From: Plazaster borealis | Taxonomy: Eukaryota; Echinodermata; Asteroidea; Forcipulatida; Labidiasteridae | DNA: 64,000 nt | Assembly: GCA_021014325.1 (NCBI GenBank) | Contig: CM037475.1 | Span: 2,697,001-2,761,000, forward strand | Reading direction: 5' to 3' | Part shown: positions 10,972 to 22,890 of the stretch, one piece after another | Layout of the letters: every line of letters begins with the position of its first letter | How positions within the stretch are numbered: position 1 is the stretch's first letter | Translations under genes and position numbers: made by a program | The notes under the pieces: generated by a model | What the model saw: only the letters and a program-made list of their open reading frames with translations | Databases searched by the model: none | What the model was told of the DNA's origin: nothing

Positions 10972-12575
10972 GTTGGATTAGTCCACGCTGGCACATGAGT
11001 AAAAGGGTACCTAGCCTTCTCATAAAAAGGTTGTTTTTTGGAAAGAGGGGCGGGGCGGCGGAGGAGGGGGAGACAATGCATGGAGGAAGTTTGGGTGAAA
11101 ACGGATATATCTGTTGAATGACTCTCACTCTTCCATCACACTATGGTAGCATTACTTACCCTGTCTTTATTCCATGAAAAAGAGTCATCCATTGCAATTA
11201 TTGAGAAAGTAATTAATTCCCTATTTTGTTGCCAACATTCCAGTAAGGGTAAAATTTCATTAACTCGGGAGTTCGATGTGTTGTTGCTGTAAAATAATTG
11301 ACAAAACCTAAACTCCAACCCGTACAGGGATTTCCGCCTTCGCTAGCAGAATTGACTGACCCCGCCCCTGCCCCCCCCCCCCACACACACACACATTACA
11401 TGGTTATTTCCTAAACAAGCAACACATAACTATTACACTTTGAAATGCTGAATAGGGTCTTCATCAATTTCATCTTCCCTACTAATAACGAAAAGAAAAG
11501 ACAATTAAATAAACAGCCATAACAGCTGTGACAGAGACTAGTCTTTTGCAGTGGCATGACGTCACTCTCTGAAACCGCCAACAGACGGATGGGTTATCAT
11601 GGAAGCTTTAAAACGAAGCAGCAAAACGAACAACAACTAGACGACGGTGGTGTGGCAACTTTTTGCAAGAAGATGACGCGATTATTCCCTAAACGACGAC
11701 GATAGATAATAATGGTTCTCCACTTACTCAGACAGAGCTGAACACAGCGTAAGCTTTTGTTTCTGTTTACTATGACTCTGAGAGACATGAAGGTTGTCGG
11801 TTATGACTGAGTTGAGAGGGATGTTTATTTTTTCACTCGACATCATATAATTATGGCGAAAAGGGGGACGGGTCGAGGTAAAAAAGGGAGATCAACAAAA
11901 AAATAATAATAACAATAAACAAATTAAAAACAATTACGTCAAATCCTCCCACTGCCTTTTCACTCATTATGACCCAAAATAATATATAATTTAACCAAAT
12001 AAGTTATCATGTTTATGTCTTTGATTGAACCTTACCTTGCACTTTTTTGGTTAATATAAAATAAGTGAACAACGAACTAAGTTGTGATCTGACTCGGGAG
12101 TCTGAGTCTGACATGTCTTTTTGTATTTCTTATTTTATTTATTATTAATTTAATGTTCATGAAGAATAACCTGCAAAGGCCTGATGGTTCTTGTCGCGGT
12201 TGGGGGATGATGTGCAATTCAATTGTTCAATAAACTTGTAACTTGTGTTTATAAACAAATTTTAAATGGCCTATCATAAAATTAGGAAATGGTTGCAAAA
12301 AATATTTAAGTCATTGATTTATGTTACTAAAATACTCTGGGTAGGGACTTACAGGAATGCCATATATGTACTATGTCGGTGTGCAATTTCACTACTATCT
12401 GCCTCGTTTATTTTCCAAGATCTTAATTCAAGTTTTGTTCAGTAGCTGTTAAACAGATTGTTTTCAATTCCTTGTGTTCAACTTTCGTTTTAAAGACTTC
12501 TTGTTTTGTATGATGATTGAAATAAATTTGGAGTTATTGTTAAATAATGTAGTGATTGATGTTTTCCATTCACAG
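10972..12575. promoter_or_regulatory. Divergent intergenic region between the four-exon gene and MFSD6
   Basis: 1.6 kb between two head-to-head genes; promoters for both probably lie here. Visible features are a GACGTCA (CRE-like) site near 11559, a C-run plus CA microsatellite at 11365-11395 and AT-rich runs at 11900-12150. There is no clear TATA box. The sequence TTTTCCATTCACAG ending at 12575 is a good splice acceptor for the MFSD6 5' UTR. Confidence 0.4.
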
Positions 12576-12678
12576 ACCCTTAGCTGATTGAACACACCCA
12601 CTGGAAGAATAATGAAGAAAGGATTTTGGAGATTGTCAGACATTTGTCAACATAGATGATCTGCAAAATTCCTCCACC
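12576..12678 (+). other. 5' UTR of MFSD6-type gene
   Basis: It follows the acceptor TTCCATTCACAG and runs to the CDS start. Stop codons in frame upstream and the Kozak-like CCACCATGC support translation starting at 12679. The upstream non-coding exon was not located. Confidence 0.55.
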
Positions 12679-15066
12679 ATGCCCAAAGGAGAGCAGGTCG
12701 ACCTACAACGAACTCTGACCTTTGTCAGTTTTTTCTATTTCACGTACTCTGCTAGTAAAGCATGTCTCTTCCCCTTTCTGACCCTGTACTTCCGCCAACT
12801 AGGCCTGAGTGCCACCCAGACGGGTGTAATCTGTGGACTGAAGGCTTTCGTCGCTCTGTGGGGTGCACCGCTGTGGAGCAGCTTTGCCACAAAACACGGC
12901 AGACAGCGCATCGTGTTGATGGTTGCTATGTTTATGATGCTGGCATCTAACCTCGGTTTGACGCTGTTACCACCAGCAGATGGAGATCTCTATTTAGCCT
13001 TTTGCAACCCTGGAAATAGTTCAGCAAACTACGGAGGACCATTGAACAACTCAAGAGTTGATAATGAAGGTGTTGCAAGCATGCCTTCATCAATGGCCCC
13101 TACAACTCGTCATACATCGACCCTGTCAGGCATTCCGTTCTCAACCCCTCAAACCTCAATGGACTTCATCAGTTCTACTGATTCAATCCTGCGGATCAAC
13201 ACCAGGAAGACAACAACTCTGTATTCAACAATTAAACCGACCAGAAAACTACCCTTCAATATTTTCCATCCCAACCTAAACCACGGTACGGGAAGTACAT
13301 CACGGCCTTCACCTCAAAATAATGCAAATCAGATTCGGACTCCAAAGCCAAGCCACCCACTTCCTGAGTCAAATACTGTGCCAGAATCCAATTCCCAGTA
13401 CACTGAAGAATCTGCAGCTGATCAACTCCAATCAAACATTGAACAGTCCCAACTTGAGGATTATCAAGAGTCAGTACCCAGTTTTACTTTGACCACACCG
13501 ACTCTACCTGCCATTGTATTCCCTTCGACATCAGAAAGCAAAAGCCAACAACTAAATCACAACCAATATAACCATGAATCTGCGATGCAGCCACAAAGAA
13601 ATAACCAAAAGTTAAATCAAAATCGTAATGATCAAAGACCTGGGACCCATCTGAACTGGGGTAACATCAATCAAAATCAAGGATCGGGAAACAAGAAGAG
13701 CAATTCAAATCATCAGCCAAACCAAAGGCAGAGGAAACCCACATTGAAAGAAAACTGGGGCAAAATCAATCAAGGATCTCAGAATAAAAACAGCAACTCC
13801 AACAGTAAACCAAACCAAAAGCAAAAGATTGAAACGAAAAAACATATGTTTGCAGGTAAACCAAGTGTCTCTCATGACAGAAAGAAGCGTAGCAACATCG
13901 ATAAACACCCTGTATCAACCGAGGCAGCTGAAATATCACAAAATGATCAATTTCCTCGATCGTTGGGCCAGGCACAGGGCAGTGTAAGTAAACCTCTAAA
14001 CATTTTCCTCGAATCGGAGCACATCGTGTTTATAATTGCACTCCTTATTGTGGTCATCGGGGAGAGCCTTGCCTGCCCCGTCGACAAAATATGCGACAGC
14101 AATCTGCATGAGACTCTGGATGCTGTGGATGAACTTGACAAGTACAAGAGACATCGAGTGCCGAGTATAATTGGCTTTGCCATCTTTGCCGTGACTGTTG
14201 CAGTTCTTGTTGACAACACGAACTGCCATATCTTCCTGAAGGCCAGCCACTTTATGATCCACTTTTACATGTTCGCGGGTCTCCTTGGACTTGCCTTCCT
14301 CTTGGCTTTCTTCTACCCCATCCCTGCCATCAGGAAAGGAAACAAGCAGATGAGATTCTGTAAGGGCATCAGACTGCTCTTTGCCGATCCACACAATGTT
14401 GTGGTGACACTCACTACACTTATTGCAGGAGCGCTAGCGTCAAACATACACAATTTCCTCTTCTGGCATGTGCAAGATCTTGGAGGATCAGAGGTTGTCA
14501 TGGGAGTCGCGCTGCTAGTCTCTGTCACCTCCCAAATTCCAATGCTTTTTCTAACTGGCTGGTTGACTCGAAAACTCGGCCACACTGGTGTCCTAATCGT
14601 GGCGTTGCTTTGCCTCTCAACACGTCTTCTCTACTTTGCATTTCTGTGGACACCTTGGGCGGTCGTTCCCATTGAAGTGCTGTGCGCATTCAGTCAGCAG
14701 GCGCTCTTCCAAACAGTTTCTTCGTACGCTGAGCAGATATCTCCCCCAGCTATGGACCGCTCCACACAATCCATCCTGAACTCCATGTACCATGGACTTG
14801 GGTTCTCCATCGGGGGTTTCATGGGGGGCCTCGTCTACGATCAAGCAGGGCTGAAGGTCCTGTACGGTGCATCCGCAGGCCTGGCTCTATCTTGGGGAAT
14901 GGTTGTGGTCTTGGTTGAGCAGCTCGTCCCCAAGAAGAGGAAGCTTCATTATTCATCGCTGCTGCGGCGAGAGGAAGATGCAGATGAAGACTATCTGAGC
15001 GATGAAGATTCTGATGAGGTTTATGGGAATGACTGGCTTGTTCAAGCTCTAAAGGATGAACTCTAG
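12679..15066 (+). CDS. MFSD6: MFSD6-type major facilitator superfamily transporter
   Basis: 795-aa intronless CDS, close to the usual length of vertebrate MFSD6 (about 790 aa, from memory). The N-terminal motif FYFTYSASKACLFPFLTLYF and the segment RQLGLSATQTGVICGLKAF are typical of the MFS_1_like/MFSD6 group. Helices 1-3 lie at about 12-98. A long Ser/Thr/Asn/Gln-rich loop (about 101-443), probably disordered and extracytosolic, separates them from the remaining helices (about 444-750), which include the conserved region NFLFWHVQDLGGSEVVMG. An acidic tail (EEDADEDYLSDEDSDE) follows. Related proteins are multipass membrane proteins with poorly defined substrates; a role in the plasma or an internal membrane is inferred. 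The last four residues are KDEL, and the stop-codon region is the first unit of a 31-bp minisatellite. The start is the first ATG with a Kozak-like context. Confidence 0.95.
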   Translation: MPKGEQVDLQRTLTFVSFFYFTYSASKACLFPFLTLYFRQLGLSATQTGVICGLKAFVALWGAPLWSSFATKHGRQRIVLMVAMFMMLASNLGLTLLPPADGDLYLAFCNPGNSSANYGGPLNNSRVDNEGVASMPSSMAPTTRHTSTLSGIPFSTPQTSMDFISSTDSILRINTRKTTTLYSTIKPTRKLPFNIFHPNLNHGTGSTSRPSPQNNANQIRTPKPSHPLPESNTVPESNSQYTEESAADQLQSNIEQSQLEDYQESVPSFTLTTPTLPAIVFPSTSESKSQQLNHNQYNHESAMQPQRNNQKLNQNRNDQRPGTHLNWGNINQNQGSGNKKSNSNHQPNQRQRKPTLKENWGKINQGSQNKNSNSNSKPNQKQKIETKKHMFAGKPSVSHDRKKRSNIDKHPVSTEAAEISQNDQFPRSLGQAQGSVSKPLNIFLESEHIVFIIALLIVVIGESLACPVDKICDSNLHETLDAVDELDKYKRHRVPSIIGFAIFAVTVAVLVDNTNCHIFLKASHFMIHFYMFAGLLGLAFLLAFFYPIPAIRKGNKQMRFCKGIRLLFADPHNVVVTLTTLIAGALASNIHNFLFWHVQDLGGSEVVMGVALLVSVTSQIPMLFLTGWLTRKLGHTGVLIVALLCLSTRLLYFAFLWTPWAVVPIEVLCAFSQQALFQTVSSYAEQISPPAMDRSTQSILNSMYHGLGFSIGGFMGGLVYDQAGLKVLYGASAGLALSWGMVVVLVEQLVPKKRKLHYSSLLRREEDADEDYLSDEDSDEVYGNDWLVQALKDEL

Positions 15067-15830
15067 TACGGTTCATGAATACAACGATGAACTATATTAT
15101 GGTTCTTGTATACAAGGATTAACTATAGTATGGTTCATGTACACAAGGATGAACTATAGTAAGGTTCTTGTATTTAATAATGAAGTATAAAAATATGGTT
15201 CATTTATAAAAGGATGAACTCTAGTGTGGTTCATGGATGTACATTACATGTATACAAGGATGAATTATAGTATGGCTCATGAATAAAAGGATGAACTCTA
15301 GTATGGTTCATGGATGTATACAAGGATGAACTATAATATGGTTCATGTACACAAGGATGAACTATGGTAAGGTTCATGTATTCAATAATGAACTATAGTA
15401 TGGTAGTATGGTTCATGTATAACAGGATGAACTCTAGTATGGTTCATGGATGTATACACGGATGAACTGCAATATGGTTCATGTATACAAGGATGAACTA
15501 TAGTATGGTTCATGTGTACAAGGATGAACTCGAGTATGGTTCATGTATACAAGGATGAACTCTAGTATGGTTCATGTATACAAGGATGAACTATAGTATG
15601 GTTCATGTATACAAGGATGAACTCTAGTATGGTTCATGTATACAAGGATGAACTATAGTATGGTTCATGTATACAAGGATGAACTCTAGTATGGTTCATG
15701 TATACAAGGATGAACTCTAGTATGGTTCATGTATACAAGGATGAACTATAGTATGGTTCATGTCTAAAAGAATGAACTATAGTATGGTTCATGTATACAA
15801 GGATCAACTACATACAGTATGGTTCATGTA
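15052..15830 (+). repeat. 31-bp minisatellite beginning inside the MFSD6 stop region
   Basis: About 25 units, each containing TATGGTTCATG and AAGGATGAACTATAG. The first copy of the second motif (AAGGATGAACTCTAG, 15052-15066) is the last four sense codons and the stop of MFSD6. GTTCAT and ATGAAC within each unit are complementary, so each unit can fold. The most uniform copies lie at 15480-15760; edge copies are divergent. Confidence 0.95.
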
Positions 15831-16649
15831 CAGATAGTTCTACTTGTCGATGTCACACAGTGTAAAGTCGGCCATCTTTACGGGCCAATCCATCTTTTTT
15901 TAACACACAACTGTCCATCCTGTGTAAATACCGCGTTCCGGATGTGGGATTGTTCTTTGAACCACTTACCTGTATAGAAAAGTTAGAATGCTTGACTTAG
16001 CTCAAAGCAAAAATCAAAGTGGGCGTAAAGATGGTGTCTATTTGGAATTATAGCACCCCGTACAAAGATTCTGCCTTTTGATTGGGTTAGAGGGCGTCAC
16101 ATGATATGTCTTTATTTTTACTAGAAAGCCGTGTGAATTTGACGCGCTGTACAAGCAGAAAACAAGGTACTTAACTCGTAGCAACCACTGTACTATCCGA
16201 TACCAACCAATGTAGTACTAAACCCATAGCAACAGCAGCTTCTTGCTAGACGTCTAGGTACAATAATGTATGGGGTGTTATAAAACAAGTATTGACTGTT
16301 TTAACTTGTGCTATGGTTAAAACTACGACTCCCTTGGTGATCCCCGGAGCGGTCTATTTTATAGAACACGCCATTGTACTATCTATACAAGGATGAACTA
16401 TAGTGTAACCCCAAATGAGAGCACAAAAAAAGCACAAATGAATGGTTCAATACATCAAAAGCACTCCCAAGTTATATCTTTGCCCCCTCTTGCCCTCCCC
16501 CCCCCCAACAAAAAAATAAAAATAATAATAATAATAATAAATTTCCAGTTAGACCTCTGAATCCGAGGTTTTAATTCTCCTTTGAATAGTTACTTGTACT
16601 CGGTCCAAGATGCATTTTGGAACAGTCTTCAATATTTCAAATTTAGAAC
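15831..16649. other. Intergenic region downstream of the MFSD6 minisatellite
   Basis: No gene seen. A solitary minisatellite fragment (ATACAAGGATGAACTATAG) lies at about 16383-16402, and a C-run plus AAT microsatellite at 16496-16541. CGGCCATCTTTACG (about 15868) and CGTAAAGATGGTG (about 16023) are partly inverted copies, hinting at a further decayed foldback. Confidence 0.4.
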
Positions 16650-17031
16650 TTAAAGGGACACGTTGCCTTGGATCGGACGAGTTGGTCTAAAAAAAAGCGT
16701 TTGTAACCGTTTGTTATAATGGTTAGAAAGACGTTATAAAAGTAGAATACAATGATCCACACAAATATGCCTCGAAATTGCTTGGTTTTCTTTTACTAAC
16801 TAACATGGTCGGCCATTTTGTGGAGTCAACTTTTAAGTTGACTCCACAAATTGGCCGACCGTGTTTGTTCATGATGTAAATGGAAAACCACGCAATTTCG
16901 AGACATTTTTGTGTGGATCATTATATTCTACTTTTAAAACATCTTTCTAACCATATATGCATTTTATAACAAATGGTTACAAATGCTTTTTATAGACCAA
17001 CTCGCCCGATCCAAGGCAACGTTCCCTTTAA
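16650..17031. mobile_element. 382-bp near-perfect foldback, TTAA-flanked
   Basis: It begins TTAAAGGGACACGTTGCC and ends GGCAACGTTCCCTTTAA. The two halves are inverted copies along nearly their whole length, meeting at AAGTTGACTCCACAAA near 16840. No coding potential. Confidence 0.85.
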
Positions 17032-18430
17032 GGGGTATCCATTAATAGACCAGAAGTTTTGTTGTTTGTTTTTTCCCAAATCATTTACCTTCTCCGCACC
17101 CATTTCCATTTTTTTCAATCGTTTCTTCCAGGGTTTTTGAGGTTTATGTTTAATAACAAGAAAAGGTTTTTGTGTAGAAAATCCAGAGATGAAATTTTGG
17201 TTCTGTCCTGTAAAAGTTATTGGACCTTTTTTAAATAATTGTTTTCATGATTCATGTGATTTTTAAGGGTTGACTGCTCAAAGGGGTTAGTTTGGTTTAG
17301 TTTCATACCATATAAAGGACATGTGAAAAGTTGATTAGCATGTAATGGGAAGGTGTACCTTTGGTAATTAAAATTAATGGCAATAAAAGCCTACTTAAGT
17401 AGGATTTGAAAAGCCTACTTGTTTAGAAGTACAGCAGCTTTCGATAGTATAAAGTATTTTGAGAATTATTTTACTTCGAAGTTATGTATGTGGTTCTGAA
17501 AAAAAGATATAAGTTTTTATCCCCAAAAATTTGAATCTGAGACTCAGTAATGTTTCTCAGATTGTGTATTCCAATTACGGATTATTCTTCCTACGTGGAC
17601 AAAACCGCTCTGGATTTGGCAAGATTAAATTTAAAGAAGAAGTATGCCAAACTTACGAGAAACTGCAAGAAATGAAGCAAGCAAGCGTTGAAAGCGTTAA
17701 AAGCATTACAGAAAGTCATCCTTTTTAAAGTTGAATACCAAATCAGAAAAAAAATGAAAGAAAGCAATCTGAAGTGCAAAGCAATCTTAACTGCTAAGCA
17801 AAGTGTGATGTCACAATACAAACTACTACGGTAGTACTGGCAACTCATCTGAAGATGAACATTAGTGCTTTGTGAAATCGAGCCCTGAACTGATGCTCAG
17901 ATTATTCTTCTTACGTGGACATAACCGCTCCAGATTTTCAGCAAGATTAAATTTAAGGGGGGTAAACATTCATTTTTAATATAATTTTGCACTGCTGAAA
18001 AAGCATGACTTACCACAAGGACAGACTTACGTTTTTCTTGAGCTGCAGTAACGCGAACATTTTTTATTAATGTGGGTTGGGGTTAAATTTAATTTCGACC
18101 ATCGGGGAAAAAACTGAGATGGGATTTTTTATTTATTATTTATTACTTATTATTATTATTATTTTGTTTTTTGGGGGCAAATACACCCCCTGTAGCGCCA
18201 CCGCTGGTTGTTATAAGTTCTAGTATCTTTTGCTTGGTACATGTAGGGTAGTTGTTTTATATGCATTTATTTTAACCCAAATATTTTGATTTCATTTGTC
18301 TGTTGCTGTATATTATATTATATTAGGCCTACTGTCTGTTTTTAATTGATGTTAAATTTAACATATTTTAACATCTATAAAACAAATTCGCGGTACCCAG
18401 CTAAGATGTAGGATTCGAACTGCCTTTAGC
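17032..18430. other. Intergenic; fragments of TTAA-family elements
   Basis: 17341-17660 is a partial copy of the AAAGGGTCTGTATACG family (motifs TGGCAATAAAAG and TCTTCCTACGTGGACA). A second fragment with TCTTCTTACGTGGACA is at 17898-17955. An AAT-rich microsatellite is at 18130-18165. No gene seen. Confidence 0.5.
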
Positions 18431-18625
18431 TACCAGGAAATCTCAGTGGTCTAGTGGTAAGTCATCTGCTCTGGAATGGCAAAAGTCGTGGGCTCTAATC
18501 CAACTCGAGTAATATGGCTGTGTTTTTTTTTTTCACAGAACTTGGGAAAGTACCAAGTATACAGTGCTTTACACACATTGGTGTATGGGTAGACCATTGT
18601 TTTGTTTTGTTCAATAAACAAGGAA
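18431..18625 (+). mobile_element. tRNA-derived SINE
   Basis: The head resembles tRNA: box A-like GTGGTCTAGTGGTAAG (about 18448) and box B-like GGGCTCTAATCC (about 18490). A T-run and a body ending near GTGTATGGGTAGACC follow. It is a SINE rather than a tRNA gene because the cloverleaf is imperfect and a non-tRNA body follows. Confidence 0.65.
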
Positions 18626-19785
18626 ATGACCAACCGCACTTAACTTTGTAGTGTTTTTCAGTTTTCCGTGGCACAATTATTGCGGAAAAAAAGAGGAAAA
18701 AACAAGTTGCATGCCTGCTTAAAGTAATCTATGGAATCTGTCCAATAATTTATTACTTAATTTATTACAAATCACAAAATGAAATCCCCACACTATTTAT
18801 GTGTAGTCGGTTTGCTAATTTATTTAACTAATTTAATTTGTAATTTCTTCCAACAGATCTTATTCAGTTGGTTTATTGTATTCAGAAGTTTGTATACATT
18901 GGAGTTTGATTATGGAAGCCTGTTTTCATTTTATTCATCTTTAATGTGATGGCTTTAATGTAGTTTGTGCCTTAATTTGTTCAAATCGCAATGGATGACA
19001 TATGTATATAATGGCAGAATAGTTGTTTATAATATTTTATGATTATTTAAGAAGAAATTTAAGATGTTACTAAATTTGTTGCCTTCCAAAAGAAATTATA
19101 ACTAATTTAAAAACAGTTCCTTCCAAATGTATTTTATGGTTTATATAATATTAGTAGACTTTTTGGATTGGTATTTTTTTTAGAAGAGAATCAAACTGAC
19201 AATAAAACTGACAGTTCTGGCCAGAGGAACCAAACTCATGGTTGTTCTTCTCAAAATAATTTAAGTTTGAAGATGAAATAACTTTGACCATAATGCAGAA
19301 GGGATCGCTGCCTCTGCCATTGAGGAATAAAATATGGCTTCTTTTCACTTGTTGAGATTATTGGTAAAGCAGCGAAGACATCCTATCAATAACCAGGGAC
19401 GAGATTTCATGAATGTGAACATTCCTGAAGATTGGCTTGGGAACCTGGGTTCTCCCTTATTCTAGACCGGAACCACCCAGATGTTACCATTTTCAGGAGG
19501 TTTACGGACTCTGTGCATCACCAGAAATACAAAACTACTGGTTTTGACACAATGTGAACTATTTTTTTCTCCCTTTGGTGATTACTTTACTTATTTCGAG
19601 GACGTTCTGAGAAAATCCTGAGCAATCATACGCCTGAAGAATGCAAAAGGTTGTTTCAGTTCCTACCAAGAGCCTATGGATTTTTCCAGTGGACTCAGAA
19701 AACCAAATGCTTAATAACTACATAAGTAAATAAATGTAAAAGTTGCATTGGGGACAAAAATTATAACCACTAAAGATCAAATTAG
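18626..19785. other. AT-rich intergenic sequence
   Basis: No gene, RNA or clear repeat structure recognised. Short ORFs here lack splice context or recognisable motifs. Confidence 0.4.
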
Positions 19786-20060
19786 TTCAGATGTCCACTC
19801 TAGAACGTAAAAAGTTGTGGGTTCGATTCCCACCCAAGTCACCTATGGCTATTTTGCAGTAGACTCGGAAACCATAGATTAAACCATAGATTATGACTAC
19901 ATCAGTAAAGGGAAAAAAACACTTAAAATGACTTATCCAGAATGCAAAAGAGTGTGGGTTCGATTCCCACCCAAGTCACCTACACATGCGCATGTTCAGG
20001 TATTTTCCACTGGACTCGGAATTCACTAAGCACCTAGTTTTTTTAAACAATATTAGTGAA
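19786..20060 (+). mobile_element. Two partial SINE copies in tandem
   Basis: The phrase GTGGGTTCGATTCCCACCC (a box B-like core) occurs at about 19818 and again at about 19951, each followed by AAGTCACCTA and a related body with an ACTCGGAA motif. The 5' tRNA halves are degraded. Confidence 0.55.
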
Positions 20061-20305
20061 GGGCAACCAGGATAAATTATTTCAGGGCATTTTTTTTCCT
20101 ACCAAATTTACAGAGCAACATTCACACCCAGAAATGTTGGAAGAAGAAACATACAACAGACACATTTTTCACTTTTAACACTTTTTTTTCCGGTCACAAA
20201 TAATACTGGAACATAATAAAAATTGTAATAATAGTAAAAGACCAGTGGCACACACAACAAATTTCAAAGTTTGTGGATTGTGAAAACATTTCCCCCACAC
20301 ACATG

Positions 20306-20412
20306 ACACATCAGCTCCAAGTCTTGGTGCTAGACCTCCTTGTTTGTATTGACAACACGGAAATCCAAGTCTTGGTGCTAGACCTTGTTTGTATTGACAA
20401 CACGGAAATCCA
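20306..20412. repeat. Direct duplication of about 45 bp
   Basis: AAGTCTTGGTGCTAGACC followed by TTGTTTGTATTGACAACACG occurs twice in a row, differing by a 3-base indel. Confidence 0.8.
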
Positions 20413-20603
20413 TGTGTCCATCATGCGTTGTGCTTAATGTGCAATGCGTAAAAATGAAAGTAATCACCAAGCAATGCACATAATTCAATGTGTCCGTAAT
20501 GCGAACTGCGTTATCCATACAAATTGTGTACATTGCTTGGTTTCCATTTTCATTTTAAAGCATTGCGCACAACACACTTTGCACAATGGACACATGGATT
20601 TCC
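20406..20603. mobile_element. Foldback element
   Basis: The left arm AAATCCATGTGTCCATCATG is complemented by ATGGACACATGGATTT on the right. Inner arms with CACCAAGCAATGCAC and GTACATTGCTTGG also pair. Confidence 0.7.
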
Positions 20604-22305
20604 AGCCATACACAATATCTGCTACAGAGGGTGCTACCTCTCACAACCCCACTTTCATCTCGTGGGGGAAGGGTCTTGCACCAAGACTCGTCAACTCCTT
20701 ATGTGAGCCACTGTTCAAGAAACCACAAAAAGAAGGACACTTCAGCAATTTAAAAGGTCCAGATAAGTTCCATCAACGTATAATTGCATAGTACATTTGC
20801 ATACATAGTTTTTTACGTTAAACAGTAAACCTGCAAAAGAGAAAGTTAAAAAGTTGCTTACGACATATAAGTTTTTTTCAAAGAAGTCTAGATATAGTTT
20901 GTTACTTTAATTCATACTCCACAATTATGTACTTGATCAAGACAACAAATACACCTAGCTTTCACCCGTATATTCTTCCGGCTATGGTAAAAGTTAAATT
21001 GAAATTCAAAATACTAAAATATAAAGTATCTTCTCAGAATGATGTCAACATTCAAGTAGTTGAACTTTTAATCTATTGATATTAATTTATGAAAATTTAT
21101 GAAAAATACTCAAGAAGAATAGAATACACAAAATACAGTATAAAGTTTCATAGAAAATATGGAAGATATGATCAAAAAGATTCAAGTATAATATTTTAAA
21201 AGTTGTTTACGAGGCAGCCTCATAGCATTTAAAAATCTACATTTTTTTTTAAATAAAATACATTTACATTTGAGTTATTTACGATGGGAAAATTATGTCA
21301 AAACAAAGTTTTATAGCTTTGGAACTTGTTCGCACATTTTAATGAGAACAAGTAACAAATTTAAAGCTTTGTAATAATTGTGTTTTAAATATATAAAATA
21401 CAGAAAACTGCCTTGCAAGGTGGAAATCAGCTAGAAATTTTGCATAAGTGCCATAATTTTGTTCTATAAACACAACCAAACAACAAAAGGTGACTAAAAC
21501 CTGCTGATCATTACCTGTCATTCAAAACATGATTTGGCATTTCTATATTTCAGTAATTTTCAGACATTAATTTATCCAGTTTAAAAACTTGAATAACAAT
21601 TAATATATTCGCATGATTTGTCAATGTCAACATTTCATGCACAACCTTGAATAAATCTGATGTCGTTCTTCTTAAAGGTAGGGTCATAGATTGGTTTGTG
21701 TCAACATAAAACTGATTTATAGACAAAATTATAAAGAAAGATACAATAAAATTTACATGTGAAAGTTTCAGCTGAATACAGTGTCTAATGGCTGAGAAAA
21801 CAGCAACAAACTGTCATGGTATTTTCACCAGAAAACATTTTAGCGAGGTGATAGTGGGTACCGACCGCAACATTTACGAACGGACAAGGTACACCAACTC
21901 TCAGAAATCTGAGAACAACTCATGCATGAATCGTTTCTCAGATTCAAATTTTTTGGGGTGAAAAATTATCGAAACCATATTACTTCGAAGGGAATCCTTA
22001 CTCAAAATAGACTATACTATCAACAGCTCCAGAGCTTCTCCCTAAGTAATATTTTTGGGTAACGATTCTAGACCATTGATATATCGTTGTCAGTGCAAAA
22101 GATAGCACTTACTTTACATGCAAGTTTGAAATTGCCAAACGACGTATCTCGCTTATAATAGCCTGGATGTACACACAAAACAAGTACGCGCCAAGATAAA
22201 AGTTTTTGCAAAATCGAGTTACAATGTTTTTGCAAAATCGAGATACAACATTTCTGCACTGACATGACAATAGGTACATATCATCGTTTATAGACCATCG
22301 CGGCT
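20604..22305. other. AT-rich intergenic region
   Basis: Mostly A/T-rich sequence without genes. 21890-22075 is a fragment of a TTAA-type MITE (GAGAACAACTCATGC, CGTTTCTCAGATTCAAATTT and TACTATCAACAGCTCC). No other structure recognised. Confidence 0.4.
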
Positions 22306-22530
22306 GAAAGTGGCTGCAAGTGGCTTGCAGCAAAATGCCCATAGTGGCTGCAAGCGGCTTGTACCAAAATGCCCATAGTGGCTGCAAGCGGCTTGTACCA
22401 AAATGCCCATAGTGGCTGCAAGCGGCTTGTACCAAAATGCCCATAGTGGCTGCAAGCAGCTTGTACCAAAATGTCCATATAGTGGCCACGCCACAAGCAG
22501 CTTGTACCAAAATACCCATAGTGGCTGCGA
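22306..22530. repeat. 34-bp minisatellite, about 6.5 copies
   Basis: The unit contains GTGGCTGCAAGCGGCTTGTA followed by CCAAAATGCCCATA. Copies are nearly identical except at the edges; a divergent unit is at 22490-22530. Confidence 0.9.
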
Positions 22531-22797
22531 ACCGCTTGTATGCTCATAGCATCTGCAAACAGCTGCAAGATATGACCTACTTCTCTCAACCCAAAAGGTC
22601 AAAGTGAAGGTCATGTCATGAATTGACATTTTCTAGTGTTTGCATAGTATCTAAATTTCTATAACAAAAGTTTTGTTGCGTACAATTTTCCTACCATTTT
22701 CACAAAAATCAACAACAGGATAGCCATGCCTTGGCCTATGGTGATCAGTATAAAGAAAGTAAATAAATTGGGGTTGAACCAAGAAAAATTGACTAGA

Positions 22798-22890
22798 GCC
22801 TGATTTGAACCCGCAACCTCCGGATTAACATGCCGGCGCTCTAAAATGTTGTTAATGCATGGCCTCACATTTCGACCCCAGTAAAATATA
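22798..22890 (-). mobile_element. tRNA-like SINE fragment
   Basis: On the minus strand GTTGCGGGTTCAAATC resembles a box B/T-arm, preceded by GCCGGCATGTTAATCCGG. It adjoins TGGCCTCACATTTCGACCCC, a phrase shared with the repeats at 27708 and 35249. No intact tRNA fold. Confidence 0.4.

Noticed and set aside
22109..22629. Three overlapping minus-strand ORFs of 102-136 codons
   Set aside because: All are translations of the 34-bp array in different frames.
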